The notes below the pieces were generated by a model. That model had not been told where the DNA came from. It saw only the letters and a list, made by a program, of their open reading frames with translations, and made no database searches. From positions 10,282-74,281 of the forward strand of contig JAEWQB010000025.1 in the NCBI GenBank assembly GCA_023460395.1: DNA of 64,000 nucleotides, given 5' to 3'. Both the position numbers and the translations under genes were made by a program. Source of the DNA: Pseudomonadota bacterium (GTDB lineage Bacteria > Desulfobacterota > Desulfovibrionia > Desulfovibrionales > Desulfovibrionaceae). Position 1 is the stretch's first letter, and each line of letters starts with the position of its first letter. Shown piece by piece: positions 48,486-58,175 of this stretch.

Positions 48486-51092
48486 ATGAATCTGAACCAG
48501 TTTACAGAAAAATCGCAGCTTGCCATCACCGAGGCCCAGAGCGTGGCTATTCGGCTTGGTCATCAACAGGTGGACGTGGAACATCTTGTGGTGGCTCTTG
48601 TGGAGCAGGAAGGGGGGCTTGTTCCCCGCATTCTGGAACAGATGCAGCTTTCCCCTAAGGCATATCTGGATGCGTTGTCGCAGGAATTGCGCAAGCGTCC
48701 GTCGGTGAGCGGTCCGGGGACGAATCCCGACTCTATTTATGTAACGCAGCGGCTTAACCGCATGCTTGTTCGCGCGCAAGATTTCGCCAAGCGTCTGCAG
48801 GACGAGTTTGTGAGCGTGGAGCATTTGTTCTGTGCCGCGTTGGAAGAGCCTGCTTCTTCGGAAGTGGGCAAGGTGAATAAAGATTTTGGCCTTACGCAAG
48901 ATAAGGTTCTCGCAGCCCTTACCCATGTGCGTGGTGCGCAGCGGGTTACATCGCAAAATCCAGAAGAAACGTATGAGGCGCTCAAAAAGTATGGGCGCGA
49001 TCTTGTGGAAGAAGCGCGTAAGGGAAAGCTAGACCCGGTTATCGGGCGCGATGCGGAAATCCGGCGTACCGTGCGCATTCTTTCTCGGCGTACTAAAAAC
49101 AATCCTGTGCTCATTGGCGAGGCGGGGGTGGGCAAAACCGCTATTGTAGAAGGTTTGGCACACCGCATTCTTAACGGCGACGTTCCCGAAAGCCTGAAGG
49201 ATAAAAGCCTGTTTGCGCTTGATATGGGTGCACTTATCGCCGGTGCCAAGTATCGCGGTGAATTTGAAGAGCGTCTTAAAGCCGTGCTCAAGGAAGTGGA
49301 GCAGGCGGAAGGGCGCATCATCATGTTTATTGACGAACTGCACATCATCATTGGCGCGGGCAAGACCGATGGTGCCATGGATGCCAGCAACCTGTTGAAG
49401 CCTATGCTGGCGCGTGGCGAACTGCATTGTATCGGGGCTACCACGCTGGATGAGTACCGAAAATATATAGAAAAAGACCCCGCTTTTGAACGCCGGTTTC
49501 AGCCTATCGTTGTGAATGAGCCTTCGGTGGAAGACACAATCTCCATTCTCCGAGGGCTGAAAGAACGGTTTGAGGTGCACCACGGAGTGCGGATCAGCGA
49601 TTCTTCCATTGTGGAGGCGGTGGTGCTTTCTGACCGGTACATATCGGACCGGCAGTTACCGGACAAGGCTATTGACCTTATTGATGAAGCCGCAGCGATG
49701 ATCCGTACAGAAATTGATTCGCTGCCCGCAGAACTGGACGAGGCCAACCGCAAAATCATGCAGTTGGAGATAGAGCGCGAGGCCCTACGCCGCGAAAGTG
49801 ATGAGGCGTCGCGGGAGCGGCTGCGCAAGCTGGAGAACGAACTTGCCGGGCTACGGGAAAATCAGGCCACGCTCATGTCGCAGTGGGAGCGGGAAAAAGG
49901 CTCCATTAATTCGGAGCGCGGCATTAAGGAAGAAATTGAGCGCACCCGCCGCGCCATAGAGGAAGCGGAACGTAACTACGATCTTAACCGCGCGGCGGAG
50001 CTGAAATATTCCACATTGCTTAATCTGGAAAAGCAGCTCGATGAATTCCGGGCTGCCGAGCATCCCGATGTACGGCTATTGCGGGAAGAAGTGCACCCGG
50101 ACGACGTGGCGGAAATTGTGGCCCGCTGGACGGGTATTCCCGTTGCCAAGCTGCTTGAAGCGGAGCGGGAGAAACTCCTCAAATTGGGAGAAGAACTGCA
50201 CCGTCGTGTCATAGGACAGGAAGAGGCCGTTACCGCTATGGCGGAAGCCGTGCTGCGGTCCCGCGCGGGGCTTTCCGATCCTAACCGGCCTATTGGTTCC
50301 TTTATTTTCCTTGGGCCTACCGGGGTGGGCAAGACCGAATTGTGCAAAACGCTTGCTGCCGCGTTGTTTGATTCTGAAGAAAACATCGTGCGGCTGGATA
50401 TGAGCGAGTACATGGAAAAGCACACGGTCGCCCGACTTATTGGCGCACCTCCCGGATATGTGGGATACGATGAAGGCGGACAACTTACCGAGGCGGTGCG
50501 GCGTAAGCAATACAGCGTGGTGTTGTTTGATGAAATAGAAAAGGCGCACCCGGACGTGTTTAACACGTTGCTCCAGATATTGGACGACGGGCGCCTTACC
50601 GACAGTCACGGACGAACGGTGAATTTTAAAAACACCATCATCATCATGACATCCAACATCGGCGCACCGCTTATGTTGGAAGGTATTACCGAAGATGGGG
50701 AATTCCGTCCCGGCGTGCGTGACGCTGTGATGCAGGAATTGCGTGCCGCCTTCCGGCCGGAGTTTTTGAACCGCGTGGACGAAACCGTGCTGTTTAAACC
50801 GCTGATGCGCGACCAGATAGAGCAAATTGTAGGTTTGCTTATGGAACGTATTAACCGGCGGCTGGCTGAACGGAATATTACCGTGCGGCTGGACGATGCC
50901 GCACGAAGCTTCATTGCCATGTCCGCGTATGATCCTGTGTACGGGGCACGTCCGCTGCGCCGGTATTTGCAGCAGCATGTGGAAACGCCCTTGGCCCGTA
51001 AGATTATCGCCGGTGAGTTGCCGGATTCCAAAACGGTAAATATTGGCGTACAGGGAGATGCATTAACTTTTAGCGTTATTCAGGACGTGTAG
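48486..51092 (+). CDS. clpB: Chaperone ClpB
   Basis: 868-aa AAA+ disaggregase that works with DnaK/DnaJ. The N-domain (1-150) is followed by NBD1 with Walker A GEAGVGKT (about 213-220), the coiled-coil middle domain (about 410-530, Glu/Arg-rich) and NBD2 with GPTGVGKT (about 615-622). Arginine-finger segments DPAFERRF and RPEFLNRVDE are present. AAGGAG precedes the ATG. The operon neighbours cbpA and cbpM are its functional partners. After it comes a 408-base gap. Confidence 0.95.
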   Translation: MNLNQFTEKSQLAITEAQSVAIRLGHQQVDVEHLVVALVEQEGGLVPRILEQMQLSPKAYLDALSQELRKRPSVSGPGTNPDSIYVTQRLNRMLVRAQDFAKRLQDEFVSVEHLFCAALEEPASSEVGKVNKDFGLTQDKVLAALTHVRGAQRVTSQNPEETYEALKKYGRDLVEEARKGKLDPVIGRDAEIRRTVRILSRRTKNNPVLIGEAGVGKTAIVEGLAHRILNGDVPESLKDKSLFALDMGALIAGAKYRGEFEERLKAVLKEVEQAEGRIIMFIDELHIIIGAGKTDGAMDASNLLKPMLARGELHCIGATTLDEYRKYIEKDPAFERRFQPIVVNEPSVEDTISILRGLKERFEVHHGVRISDSSIVEAVVLSDRYISDRQLPDKAIDLIDEAAAMIRTEIDSLPAELDEANRKIMQLEIEREALRRESDEASRERLRKLENELAGLRENQATLMSQWEREKGSINSERGIKEEIERTRRAIEEAERNYDLNRAAELKYSTLLNLEKQLDEFRAAEHPDVRLLREEVHPDDVAEIVARWTGIPVAKLLEAEREKLLKLGEELHRRVIGQEEAVTAMAEAVLRSRAGLSDPNRPIGSFIFLGPTGVGKTELCKTLAAALFDSEENIVRLDMSEYMEKHTVARLIGAPPGYVGYDEGGQLTEAVRRKQYSVVLFDEIEKAHPDVFNTLLQILDDGRLTDSHGRTVNFKNTIIIMTSNIGAPLMLEGITEDGEFRPGVRDAVMQELRAAFRPEFLNRVDETVLFKPLMRDQIEQIVGLLMERINRRLAERNITVRLDDAARSFIAMSAYDPVYGARPLRRYLQQHVETPLARKIIAGELPDSKTVNIGVQGDALTFSVIQDV

Positions 51093-51500
51093 CGCGAAAG
51101 TGTTTGCTTTCCTTCCGTAACGTATTACGGCGGCGCTCCATTTTTCTGTACAGAGAAAGGGGCGCCGCACTGTGTAACAGGCGGTCAGTCTATCCATCTT
51201 AGCCACGTAGTACAGTGCGAAGGCATTGTTGAAACATTTCACTAGGTGGCATTGCGTGGGAATGGACTGTGTACTCTCTGGCTTCCTGCTCTCTTTGAAC
51301 ACAGAGAGCATGCAAAAAAGCACGGTTGCTCATTTACCGTTCTTTTGTTAAGGATGCCGTCACCTCGAAAAGGCTATGCCTTTACGAGAAACCCAATGAG
51401 GTGCAATGCTATGTGAACCATCTGGTGGATGTGTGCGGCATTGGTGCTTGTCCTGACAACCATGACAGGAGGCCCGGTAAGGGCTGAAGGGGGACATCCC
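51093..51500. other. Intergenic region downstream of clpB
   Basis: 408 bases. A GC hairpin at 51130-51168 (GCGGCGC with GCGCCGC and an inner stem) has no U run, so its terminator role is unclear. A weak promoter for the cyclophilin gene can be proposed near 51330-51360. The bases from 51429 read in frame with the cyclophilin as a possible signal peptide. Confidence 0.5.
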
Positions 51501-51998
51501 ATGATTACGCTGGAAACTACTATGGGGAATATTGTGTTGGAATTGGACGCGGAAAAAGCGCCCAAGACCGCCGAAAACTTCATACGATATGTGGAAGAGG
51601 GCTTTTACGACGGCACCATCTTCCACCGCGTCATTGACGGATTTATGATTCAGGGCGGTGGTTTTGACTCCAATATGGTGCAAAAGCCCGCGCATGAGGA
51701 GATTGAAAACGAGGCTGACAATGGCTTGAAGAACCAAGCTTATACTGTTGCCATGGCCCGGACTATGGCTCCACATTCGGCTAGTTCGCAGTTTTTTATT
51801 AATGTGAACGCTAATGACTTTCTGAACCACTCCTCCAAGACCATGCAGGGCTGGGGCTATGCCGTGTTTGGCAAAGTGGTGGAAGGTGCCGATGTGGTGG
51901 ATCGCATCCGGGCAGTGTCTACGCATAATGTGGGAATGTATGAAAACGTGCCGCAGGAACCTGTGGTTATCGTAAAGGCGACCGTCACGTCGAAGTAG
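51501..51998 (+). CDS. ppiB: Cyclophilin-type peptidyl-prolyl isomerase
   Basis: 165-aa cyclophilin. The family motif FHRVIDGFMIQGGGF is at residues 41-55 and SSQFFINV at 92-99, with the catalytic arginine in FHRV. The start at 51501 is preceded by AGGGGGA at good spacing and gives the cytoplasmic form. The frame is open 24 codons further upstream to 51429 and the added residues (VLVLTT ... VRA) look like a weak signal peptide, so a periplasmic isoform is possible. A terminator follows. Confidence 0.88.
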   Translation: MITLETTMGNIVLELDAEKAPKTAENFIRYVEEGFYDGTIFHRVIDGFMIQGGGFDSNMVQKPAHEEIENEADNGLKNQAYTVAMARTMAPHSASSQFFINVNANDFLNHSSKTMQGWGYAVFGKVVEGADVVDRIRAVSTHNVGMYENVPQEPVVIVKATVTSK

Positions 51999-52041
51999 CC
52001 TTTGTAGAGGGGTTCCCCCCATACTGCATACAGTTAACTCG

Positions 52042-52072
52042 AACAGCCTCCGTCGCAGACGGAGGCTGTTTT
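52042..52072 (+). terminator. Rho-independent terminator after ppiB
   Basis: 13-bp perfect stem (AACAGCCTCCGTC, 52042-52054, with 52058-52070), a GCA loop and TT plus GTTT downstream. Confidence 0.92.
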
Positions 52073-52207
52073 GTTTGGGCACCTTGAGTCGTTCTTTTCG
52101 GAGACATTCCGGTATTCCCCGGAAGTTTTGTGTGGAGAGAGAGTGAGAAAGGCCCCTTTTGTGAGAAGGCGCCTTTCTTTAAAAAAAGCAGAACGGGCGG
52201 TTTGGAC

Positions 52208-54727
52208 TTAGCGCAAAAGGTCCGCCACATGCGTGTTCGCTTCGTACACTCTCCGGGAGAGCAGCGTGACGACGAACCGGTGCAGGGCGGAAAGAAGTTC
52301 CGGGTCGTTTTCTTGCAGCGGGCGTAAGGTGTCTTGAGGAAGGCTGTAGAGAACGCAACGGCTGTCAGCAACGGCTGTGGCGGAGCGGGGAGCCTGTGTG
52401 TACAGCCCCATCTCGCCGAAGACGGTACCCGGTCCCATTTTTACGACGCGCGTGGTTTTACCGCCTTCCAGCTCAAGCTGGATGGTTACCATGCCGGATT
52501 CGATGAGGTATAGAGCCTTGGGAACATCGCCTTGCTTAAAGATGATTTCCCTTTTCCCCACCGCCCTTCGTTCCAGAAGCGGCATGAGGCGCGGGAGCAG
52601 CGCAGGCTCCGGGAAAATGGGGGCGAGCATGGCGGTCAGCCCCTTTTCTTCTGTTTCATCCATGCCTGCTTCCGAGAGGATGCGGTCCTCGCACCATTCC
52701 AGCGCGTAATCCGCGTCCATAAAGGAGAGAGTGGAACCATCTGGCGCGTTTAGGGCGTAGCCCGTAGCTTCAAGTTGTTGTCCCACTTCAAGGGGCATAT
52801 TGGCGAAAATGAGGCGGAACCCGTGGGCACGTCCAATTTGGCCCAGCCGGGTGAAGCCCAGAGCAACCCGCGCGGCAAGCCCCGTTACTTGTGAGAAATC
52901 GAGAATAAGGTAGCGGAGGGGCAGGCGGCTTACATCGCCTAGACGCAGGCGAGTGGCTTCGATGAGCGCGCGCGTGGCACCAAGGAAAAGGAAGCCCTGT
53001 AGACGGAGTATAAGAATTTCGTCTCCCCGCTGGCGGAGTGCTGCGAAATGCTGCGCCTCGCGGTCCACCCGACTATGGTGGGTGCTGCCGGAAAGTGTAT
53101 TGCGAATAACGGGAATATCGCTATTGCGGCGTGCCAGCAGGAGCATGGTGAGTAAAAAGCCGGAGGCCATGCCCGCCAGAAGTCCGAAGACGAGGGAGAT
53201 CAGAAAAATGAGAACAAGCAGAGCGTAGTCGTCTGTTCTGGTAAAGCTGCGCCGGGTATCAATCAGCCAAGTGCGCAGCAACGATAGCCCAAAAAAGGCG
53301 AGCAGCCCTGCGGGGATAATGGTGGGCACATACCCGGTGAACGGGCCTGCCCACACCAGCGCGGCAATGCACAACGCCGCGGCTGTTATCCCCGCTAGTG
53401 GTCCACGGCGACGGGAGTTTTGGGCGCTTACGCAGCGGTTAATGGAAAGCGAGCCGGGGAGTCCTCCTGCCAGCGCGCTCACAGTGTTAGCCAGAGCCAC
53501 GTTGCGGAGCAGGTCATTGATGTCCACATCGTCTTCCAGCAGTAATTCTAGCGAATAGGCTTTATCCGGCAGGGAAAGGATAATGAGTACAATTGCCGCG
53601 GACAAATAGGGCAATCCGTTGAGCAGTATATCCCACCGGATGTCGTTAATCATACCTAAAGAATACGTTTGCCATGGTGCGGAAGGGAAAAAGAAGGGAA
53701 CCAGATGCCCTGTCTGTTGCCCTTGGGCTAATGGCATTCCGTTTTGCCAGAGCAGAATGTGCACGCCCAGAGTGGCTAGCACGAGCAAAGTAATGTTGAG
53801 CAGGGCATTTTTTGAGCGGTACAGGAGCAGGCAGAGGATCGCGCCGAACAGCACGGCGGGCAACCAGCGCAGGCAGAAGGGCACGTTCATATCGGGCAGG
53901 AGAGTCGCAAGGCAAAAGCTGTTGGCAGAACCCATATCCACTGCGGCCCGGACAAGGATCACGCCCACTGCGGCAAGCAGTCCGCCTGTAATGGCGGGAG
54001 GAATGTAGCGCAGTACCCTGCCAAGATTCAGCCGGGCTGCAAGTTGAGCGGCAATACCCACCGCCAGCGCGGTGAGGATGAATCCCGCCACCAGAGTGGC
54101 GCGGGCTTGTGGCAGGGTGATGTCCGCAGCAGAATTTTGGACGAACCCCGCGAAAAGAAAAAGGATGCAGCAGGTGGCGGTTTCAGGCCCCGCTGCCAGA
54201 ACGGGCAGGCGCCCCCGCAGGGACATGATCAGGCAGAAAATGGCGCATGATACAAGCGCCATACCGGTGAGGGCGCTTAGAGAACTTGCTCCGGGAGCGG
54301 CCTGATGGATGAGTAACGAGAAGGTGAGGCAAAAGAGGACAAGCAGAATGCCGCTTTCTAACCCGCTGAAAAGGTTGTGAAAGGTTCCGCCATAGAGCAG
54401 CGTTCTTGCTGGGGCGGGAGTGGTGCCGACGTCGACCTGAAAAGAAGAGGGCGGAAGCGCCGTGCTAGCCGTTCCTCCAGACGTCGCCCCTTGGGGTGAG
54501 CCTTGCTGCGTGCCAACGTCCTGAGCGGGCGCTTGGTGTGGGGGACGGGAGTGGGAGGCGTCAGTTGTGTCCGTTGCGTTCGGGCTATCTGGCTCCGCCG
54601 TCGCATTGGATTCATCAGGTATAATCGTTATCGCATCGCGGCACGAAGGGCATCGGGCCTTTTTTCCCGCAAAGTGGTCAGGAACGTGCCGGGAGATCGC
54701 ACAACGCGCGCAGTGGAAAAGAGCCAC
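52208..54727 (-). CDS. SulP/SLC26 transporter fused to zinc ribbon, STAS and cNMP-binding domains
   Basis: 839-aa protein. Residues 1-35 form an MJ0042-like zinc ribbon (C6, C9, C26, C29). A Ser/Thr/Pro-rich linker follows to about 105. The SulP/SLC26 membrane domain (about 115-545, 10-14 helices) ends in a long cytoplasmic part. A STAS domain (about 560-680, DEILILRLQGFLFLGATRAL, then LRYLILDFSQVTGLAA) precedes a cNMP-binding domain (about 705-830, REIIFKQGDVPKALYLIESGMVTIQL, then VFGEMGLYTQAPRSATAVAD). SulP proteins move sulfate, bicarbonate or other anions. The N-terminal zinc ribbon is unusual. GTG start with GAGGTGA upstream. It stands alone. Confidence 0.88.
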   Translation of the reverse strand: MALFHCARCAISRHVPDHFAGKKARCPSCRDAITIIPDESNATAEPDSPNATDTTDASHSRPPHQAPAQDVGTQQGSPQGATSGGTASTALPPSSFQVDVGTTPAPARTLLYGGTFHNLFSGLESGILLVLFCLTFSLLIHQAAPGASSLSALTGMALVSCAIFCLIMSLRGRLPVLAAGPETATCCILFLFAGFVQNSAADITLPQARATLVAGFILTALAVGIAAQLAARLNLGRVLRYIPPAITGGLLAAVGVILVRAAVDMGSANSFCLATLLPDMNVPFCLRWLPAVLFGAILCLLLYRSKNALLNITLLVLATLGVHILLWQNGMPLAQGQQTGHLVPFFFPSAPWQTYSLGMINDIRWDILLNGLPYLSAAIVLIILSLPDKAYSLELLLEDDVDINDLLRNVALANTVSALAGGLPGSLSINRCVSAQNSRRRGPLAGITAAALCIAALVWAGPFTGYVPTIIPAGLLAFFGLSLLRTWLIDTRRSFTRTDDYALLVLIFLISLVFGLLAGMASGFLLTMLLLARRNSDIPVIRNTLSGSTHHSRVDREAQHFAALRQRGDEILILRLQGFLFLGATRALIEATRLRLGDVSRLPLRYLILDFSQVTGLAARVALGFTRLGQIGRAHGFRLIFANMPLEVGQQLEATGYALNAPDGSTLSFMDADYALEWCEDRILSEAGMDETEEKGLTAMLAPIFPEPALLPRLMPLLERRAVGKREIIFKQGDVPKALYLIESGMVTIQLELEGGKTTRVVKMGPGTVFGEMGLYTQAPRSATAVADSRCVLYSLPQDTLRPLQENDPELLSALHRFVVTLLSRRVYEANTHVADLLR

Positions 54728-55041
54728 AGTGTCACCTCGTTATTGCTCTGCATGTATTGCGCCCCCCGAATGTCTGCCCAACTTCCCTCCGCGCAAGAAC
54801 GTGATGGAGCACGGAGTCCTAAGGCCGGCGAATTGTCTGTCGTGAAACAGGCTGGCCCGCGCGCTCTGTGCCGTTTACCGGAGCCGTGGCGGATGCGGAA
54901 GATAAGGCATCTCTTCGTCTATACCATACCACGAGTGTTACCCAACCGGCAACCGCAGGCATTCGGAAAAGAACAGGGCGACCCCAGACTACCCTCAGGC
55001 CACCCCTACGTCACCCTGTTCAGGAATGTGTGGAAAAGGAA
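54728..55041. other. Intergenic region upstream of the SulP fusion gene
   Basis: 314 bases between the SulP start and the end of the SIMPL gene, both on the minus strand. The SulP promoter should lie here, but the boxes are not clear. No structured RNA or supported gene was seen; the plus-strand open frames have no ribosome sites. Confidence 0.45.
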
Positions 55042-55764
55042 TTACTGCTCCAGAAAAAAGTCCACGCTGGTTACTACCCGGACAACTTTGATTTCTGGAG
55101 AATAAGGGTCGCGCTCCGTAATGGAGAAAACTCCCTGTCGGGCGGTGCGGATGCTGCCCACACTGCTTTCGGAATCCGCTGCGAATTGGCGTGCCGCTTC
55201 TCTGGCATTCCGGGTGGCGGCGGCAATCATGTCCGGTTTTACCTCGTTCAACCGGGTGAAGTCGAACCGGGGTTGAAACTCGTAGGAATAAACGATCATA
55301 ACGCCTTTAGCGAGCAGGTCGCCCGACGCGGACATGGCTTTTTTCACTTCCGCGATTTTATCACTCCGCACGGTGAGCACCGTTTGCGCGGAATAGCGGT
55401 AGGGAGGCAACTGCTCCGCATTGGTCCCGTAGGCCGTGTAGTTATCTGTGATGCGGGGGGTGGAGCGGGTGGCTTCCGCATCGCCTAGCCCGTTATCAGC
55501 GAGAAATGCGCGAATGACCTGTTCCGATTCCGCAAGCTGTTGTTGCAAGGCGGGCAGTTCGTTCGCTGCGGCAGTGAAGCTGATGGGCCAAATAACACTG
55601 TCTGCCGGGAATTCTCGTTCAGCCAGACCCTTGACGGAAATGTAGCGGTCGTAGGCCTTAAACTCGCCCACGGCTTTGCCGAGGATGACGCTGCCCGCAA
55701 CGATGCTGGCGGCAAGGGCCAAAGCTGCAATGACAAGCCCCGATGTGCTGGTGCGTTCCGACAT
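55042..55764 (-). CDS. SIMPL (DUF541) domain protein, membrane-anchored
   Basis: 240-aa protein. Residues 9-31 form one hydrophobic anchor (SGLVIAALALAASIVAGSVILG). The rest follows the SIMPL/DUF541 layout: DRYISVKGLAEREFPADSVIWPISF, LADNGLGDAEATRSTPRITDNY, and the C-terminal RNAREAARQFAADSES. The family is periplasmic or outer-envelope and widespread, with no proven activity. The ATG at 55764 is preceded by GGAAG; upstream frame to 56016 has no ribosome site. A good promoter lies about 60 bases upstream. Confidence 0.8.
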   Translation of the reverse strand: MSERTSTSGLVIAALALAASIVAGSVILGKAVGEFKAYDRYISVKGLAEREFPADSVIWPISFTAAANELPALQQQLAESEQVIRAFLADNGLGDAEATRSTPRITDNYTAYGTNAEQLPPYRYSAQTVLTVRSDKIAEVKKAMSASGDLLAKGVMIVYSYEFQPRFDFTRLNEVKPDMIAAATRNAREAARQFAADSESSVGSIRTARQGVFSITERDPYSPEIKVVRVVTSVDFFLEQ

Positions 55765-56068
55765 ATGCGCTTCCTTGTTTGTGTTTTTGTGTGGTCTATG
55801 GCGTGAGGTATGAAGAAGTCTGTCTATTGTACGCCCGATGGAGGAAAATGCAACCGCGTGGCGGCATTTGCGCAGAAAGGCGGAAGAGGGGCGGTTAGAG
55901 AGGGAAAATGTAAACCACGCCGTGTATGGGACCAGTGGAAGACGCAGGAATATGTGCGGGCATAGTAGGCGAACAGAGAGCACCACCGCAGACTGTCCTC
56001 TGAGGAAAAATAGCAACTCCGCTGAAGAGAAGCCACCGCTGCCAGCCGGGAGCGGGGTTTAAGGCCCG
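55765..56068. other. Intergenic region between the SIMPL and HBM-receptor genes
   Basis: 304 bases. It holds the SIMPL promoter (55826-55853). The rest, next to the receptor stop, shows no gene or clear terminator. Confidence 0.5.
55826..55853 (-). promoter_or_regulatory. Sigma-70 promoter of the SIMPL gene
   Basis: On the minus strand TTGCAT (55853-55848), 16 bases and TACAAT (55831-55826). The -10 matches five of six consensus bases. It is about 60 bases from the start codon. Confidence 0.65.
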
Positions 56069-58036
56069 TTACTGGGCGTTCAGTTCGCCTATCAGGGTGT
56101 TGAGTTCCTGTGTCAGACTGTTCACGTGCTCAATGGCTTGTGCCACACGGGCGATGCTTTCGTTGGTTTCCACAGCGACGGCAGTGATTGTTTCCGTGGA
56201 ACTGGCTATCTCTTCGCTGGCGGCGGACTGCTCTTCGGCGGCGGTTGCTATGGAGTGCATGCGGTCCGCCGTTTCGCTGGTGATCTGCACGATGGAATCC
56301 AGTGACAAGCCCGCAGTCTGCGTCAGTTCCGTGCTGTTGCGGATAACGTCGGAGGCATCGTGCATGGCGGCAATACTGGACTTTGCGCTTTGTTGTATGC
56401 CGGTAATGGCCTTGCGTACCTCGTCGGTGGCATGCATGGTTTTTTCCGCCAGTTTGCGTACTTCATCCGCCACCACGGCAAATCCACGGCCCGCCTCTCC
56501 GGCACGGGCGGCCTCTATTGCCGCGTTTAGTGCCAGCAGGTTAGTCTGGTCCGCGATGTCCGTAATTACTCCCATGATAGCACCAATGGATTCCGCGCGT
56601 TCGCCCAACCCATCAAGGGAGGCGGTAAGCGCAAGCGATTGCGTATGCGCCTGAGTGGTGGCGGTAATGACGTTGCGTACCACGTCTGACCCGGAAAGCG
56701 CATGTTGGCGTGCCTGCTCCGCGCCTTGCGCCGCATTGGAGGCGTTGGAAGAAACTTCCAGTACCGTGGCGTTCATTTCTTCCATGGCTGTGGACACTTC
56801 TTCCGTCTGGGCACGCTGGCGTCCGGTGCCTGCGCGTATTTCAGCCGCCTGAACGGTCAGGGCGTCGGACGCTGTGGAAAGGTCGGCGGCAATGCGGGCG
56901 GCGCGAGTTGCCGCCTTTTGCATGGAGGCAAGCAGGTGGGCCGCGTGTTCTTTTTCCCGGTGCGCTTCTTCCATGGCATCCTGAGCCTTGGCTGATTGTT
57001 CCAGCGCCTGCTGTTCTTTGTTTCTGGCTTGTTCCGTGCTTTGTTTGAGACTGTCCACCATGCTCACTATATCACGCCGCAACGATTCCAGTTCACCGGT
57101 AAATGTAATGTGGGAGCAGGCATCAAGGGTTCCCTGAGCCACCTGACGGGATGCCTGTTGCAGGGTTTGCAGATTGGCGATGATGGAACGGATAGCCCAG
57201 AGTATGAGCAGGATGAGCGCCACAGCGGTTCCGGCTTCCGTCAATACAATAATCCGGGCTACGGAGCGGCGTTGTGTTTCCAGTTCGCTCCGGGTTGCGC
57301 GGACAAGCTCTTCCAGCATGGGGTCGGCCTTGCGAATCGTTTCCCGCAGAGCGGCTAACGTATCTTTCGCCTGTTGCGCTTTCTGCACATAGGCTTCAAA
57401 CGCAGTCTGATAAGCACTAAGCAGGGTTTCTATCTGTTCGCGTTGTCCGGCGTTAAATTCTTCGGTCCCGGCAAGGCGTTCGCGCATGGTGGTCAGGCTC
57501 GCATGAAATTTGTCCAGATATTTGGTGCTGCCGCGCAGCATGAAATCCTTTTCGTGGCGGCGTAGCATCAGCATATCTGCCAGCAGGGCGTGATTATTCT
57601 GTGCGGCGACCATGCTTTCCACCTGATGGATGGCGGTGCGCAGGGTGCCGCTTAGTCCCATATCTTCATTTAGCCCCAGCGCTTCCACCTGTCCGGCAAG
57701 TCTGTCAAAGGTATTTTCGTAAGCCTGTATCTGCGCCGTCAGTTCGGCTATTGCCGGTTCGGAAGAAGGGACGGCGCGGTTCACGGTGCGTAGGCTTTCC
57801 AGTGCCGTGACCACGGCGGAGTGGAACATGGTCTTATATGTAAGATCCTTGTGTGACAAAAAGTCTTTTTCATGGCGGCGGGCCTGTAACATATGTATTT
57901 CCGCAGACTGAAGTGCCTCAGAAGAAGCGAAGGTGCCGTCGATAATGCGGTTGCCCGTCTGGCTGGCTGCGAAAATGCACACCAAGCCTAACAGAGCGAC
58001 AATGCCGACGAGATACAGTTTGACACGTATGGTCAT
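56069..58036 (-). CDS. Methyl-accepting chemotaxis protein with an HBM-type sensor
   Basis: 655-aa chemoreceptor. TM1 is about residues 6-26 and TM2 about 262-282. The periplasmic region between them is all-helical and carries the sequence RRHEKDF twice, at 53-59 and 159-165, about 106 residues apart. This double layout is that of the HBM (helical bimodular) domain, as in McpS, which senses organic acids through two bundles. The HAMP region and a long signalling coiled coil follow, with the tip DQTNLLALNAAIEAARAGEAGRG. A ligand such as a C4-dicarboxylate or acetate is a guess. Confidence 0.9.
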   Translation of the reverse strand: MTIRVKLYLVGIVALLGLVCIFAASQTGNRIIDGTFASSEALQSAEIHMLQARRHEKDFLSHKDLTYKTMFHSAVVTALESLRTVNRAVPSSEPAIAELTAQIQAYENTFDRLAGQVEALGLNEDMGLSGTLRTAIHQVESMVAAQNNHALLADMLMLRRHEKDFMLRGSTKYLDKFHASLTTMRERLAGTEEFNAGQREQIETLLSAYQTAFEAYVQKAQQAKDTLAALRETIRKADPMLEELVRATRSELETQRRSVARIIVLTEAGTAVALILLILWAIRSIIANLQTLQQASRQVAQGTLDACSHITFTGELESLRRDIVSMVDSLKQSTEQARNKEQQALEQSAKAQDAMEEAHREKEHAAHLLASMQKAATRAARIAADLSTASDALTVQAAEIRAGTGRQRAQTEEVSTAMEEMNATVLEVSSNASNAAQGAEQARQHALSGSDVVRNVITATTQAHTQSLALTASLDGLGERAESIGAIMGVITDIADQTNLLALNAAIEAARAGEAGRGFAVVADEVRKLAEKTMHATDEVRKAITGIQQSAKSSIAAMHDASDVIRNSTELTQTAGLSLDSIVQITSETADRMHSIATAAEEQSAASEEIASSTETITAVAVETNESIARVAQAIEHVNSLTQELNTLIGELNAQ

Positions 58037-58175
58037 GGCGGAGCCTCATTTATTTTTTGTTCTGGCACCTCGCACTATCCGGTGGATTTGGTTAGAGGAT
58101 ATTGTTAATGCCATGATTTGGTAACTGGATAGCGAGTCTATGTTACGAAAAGGTTACAGCGGTGCCGGAAAAAGA

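Noticed and set aside
52150..52195. Hairpin downstream of the SulP gene
   Set aside because: The arms pair with one mismatch, but no U run follows on the minus strand, so terminator function is not supported.
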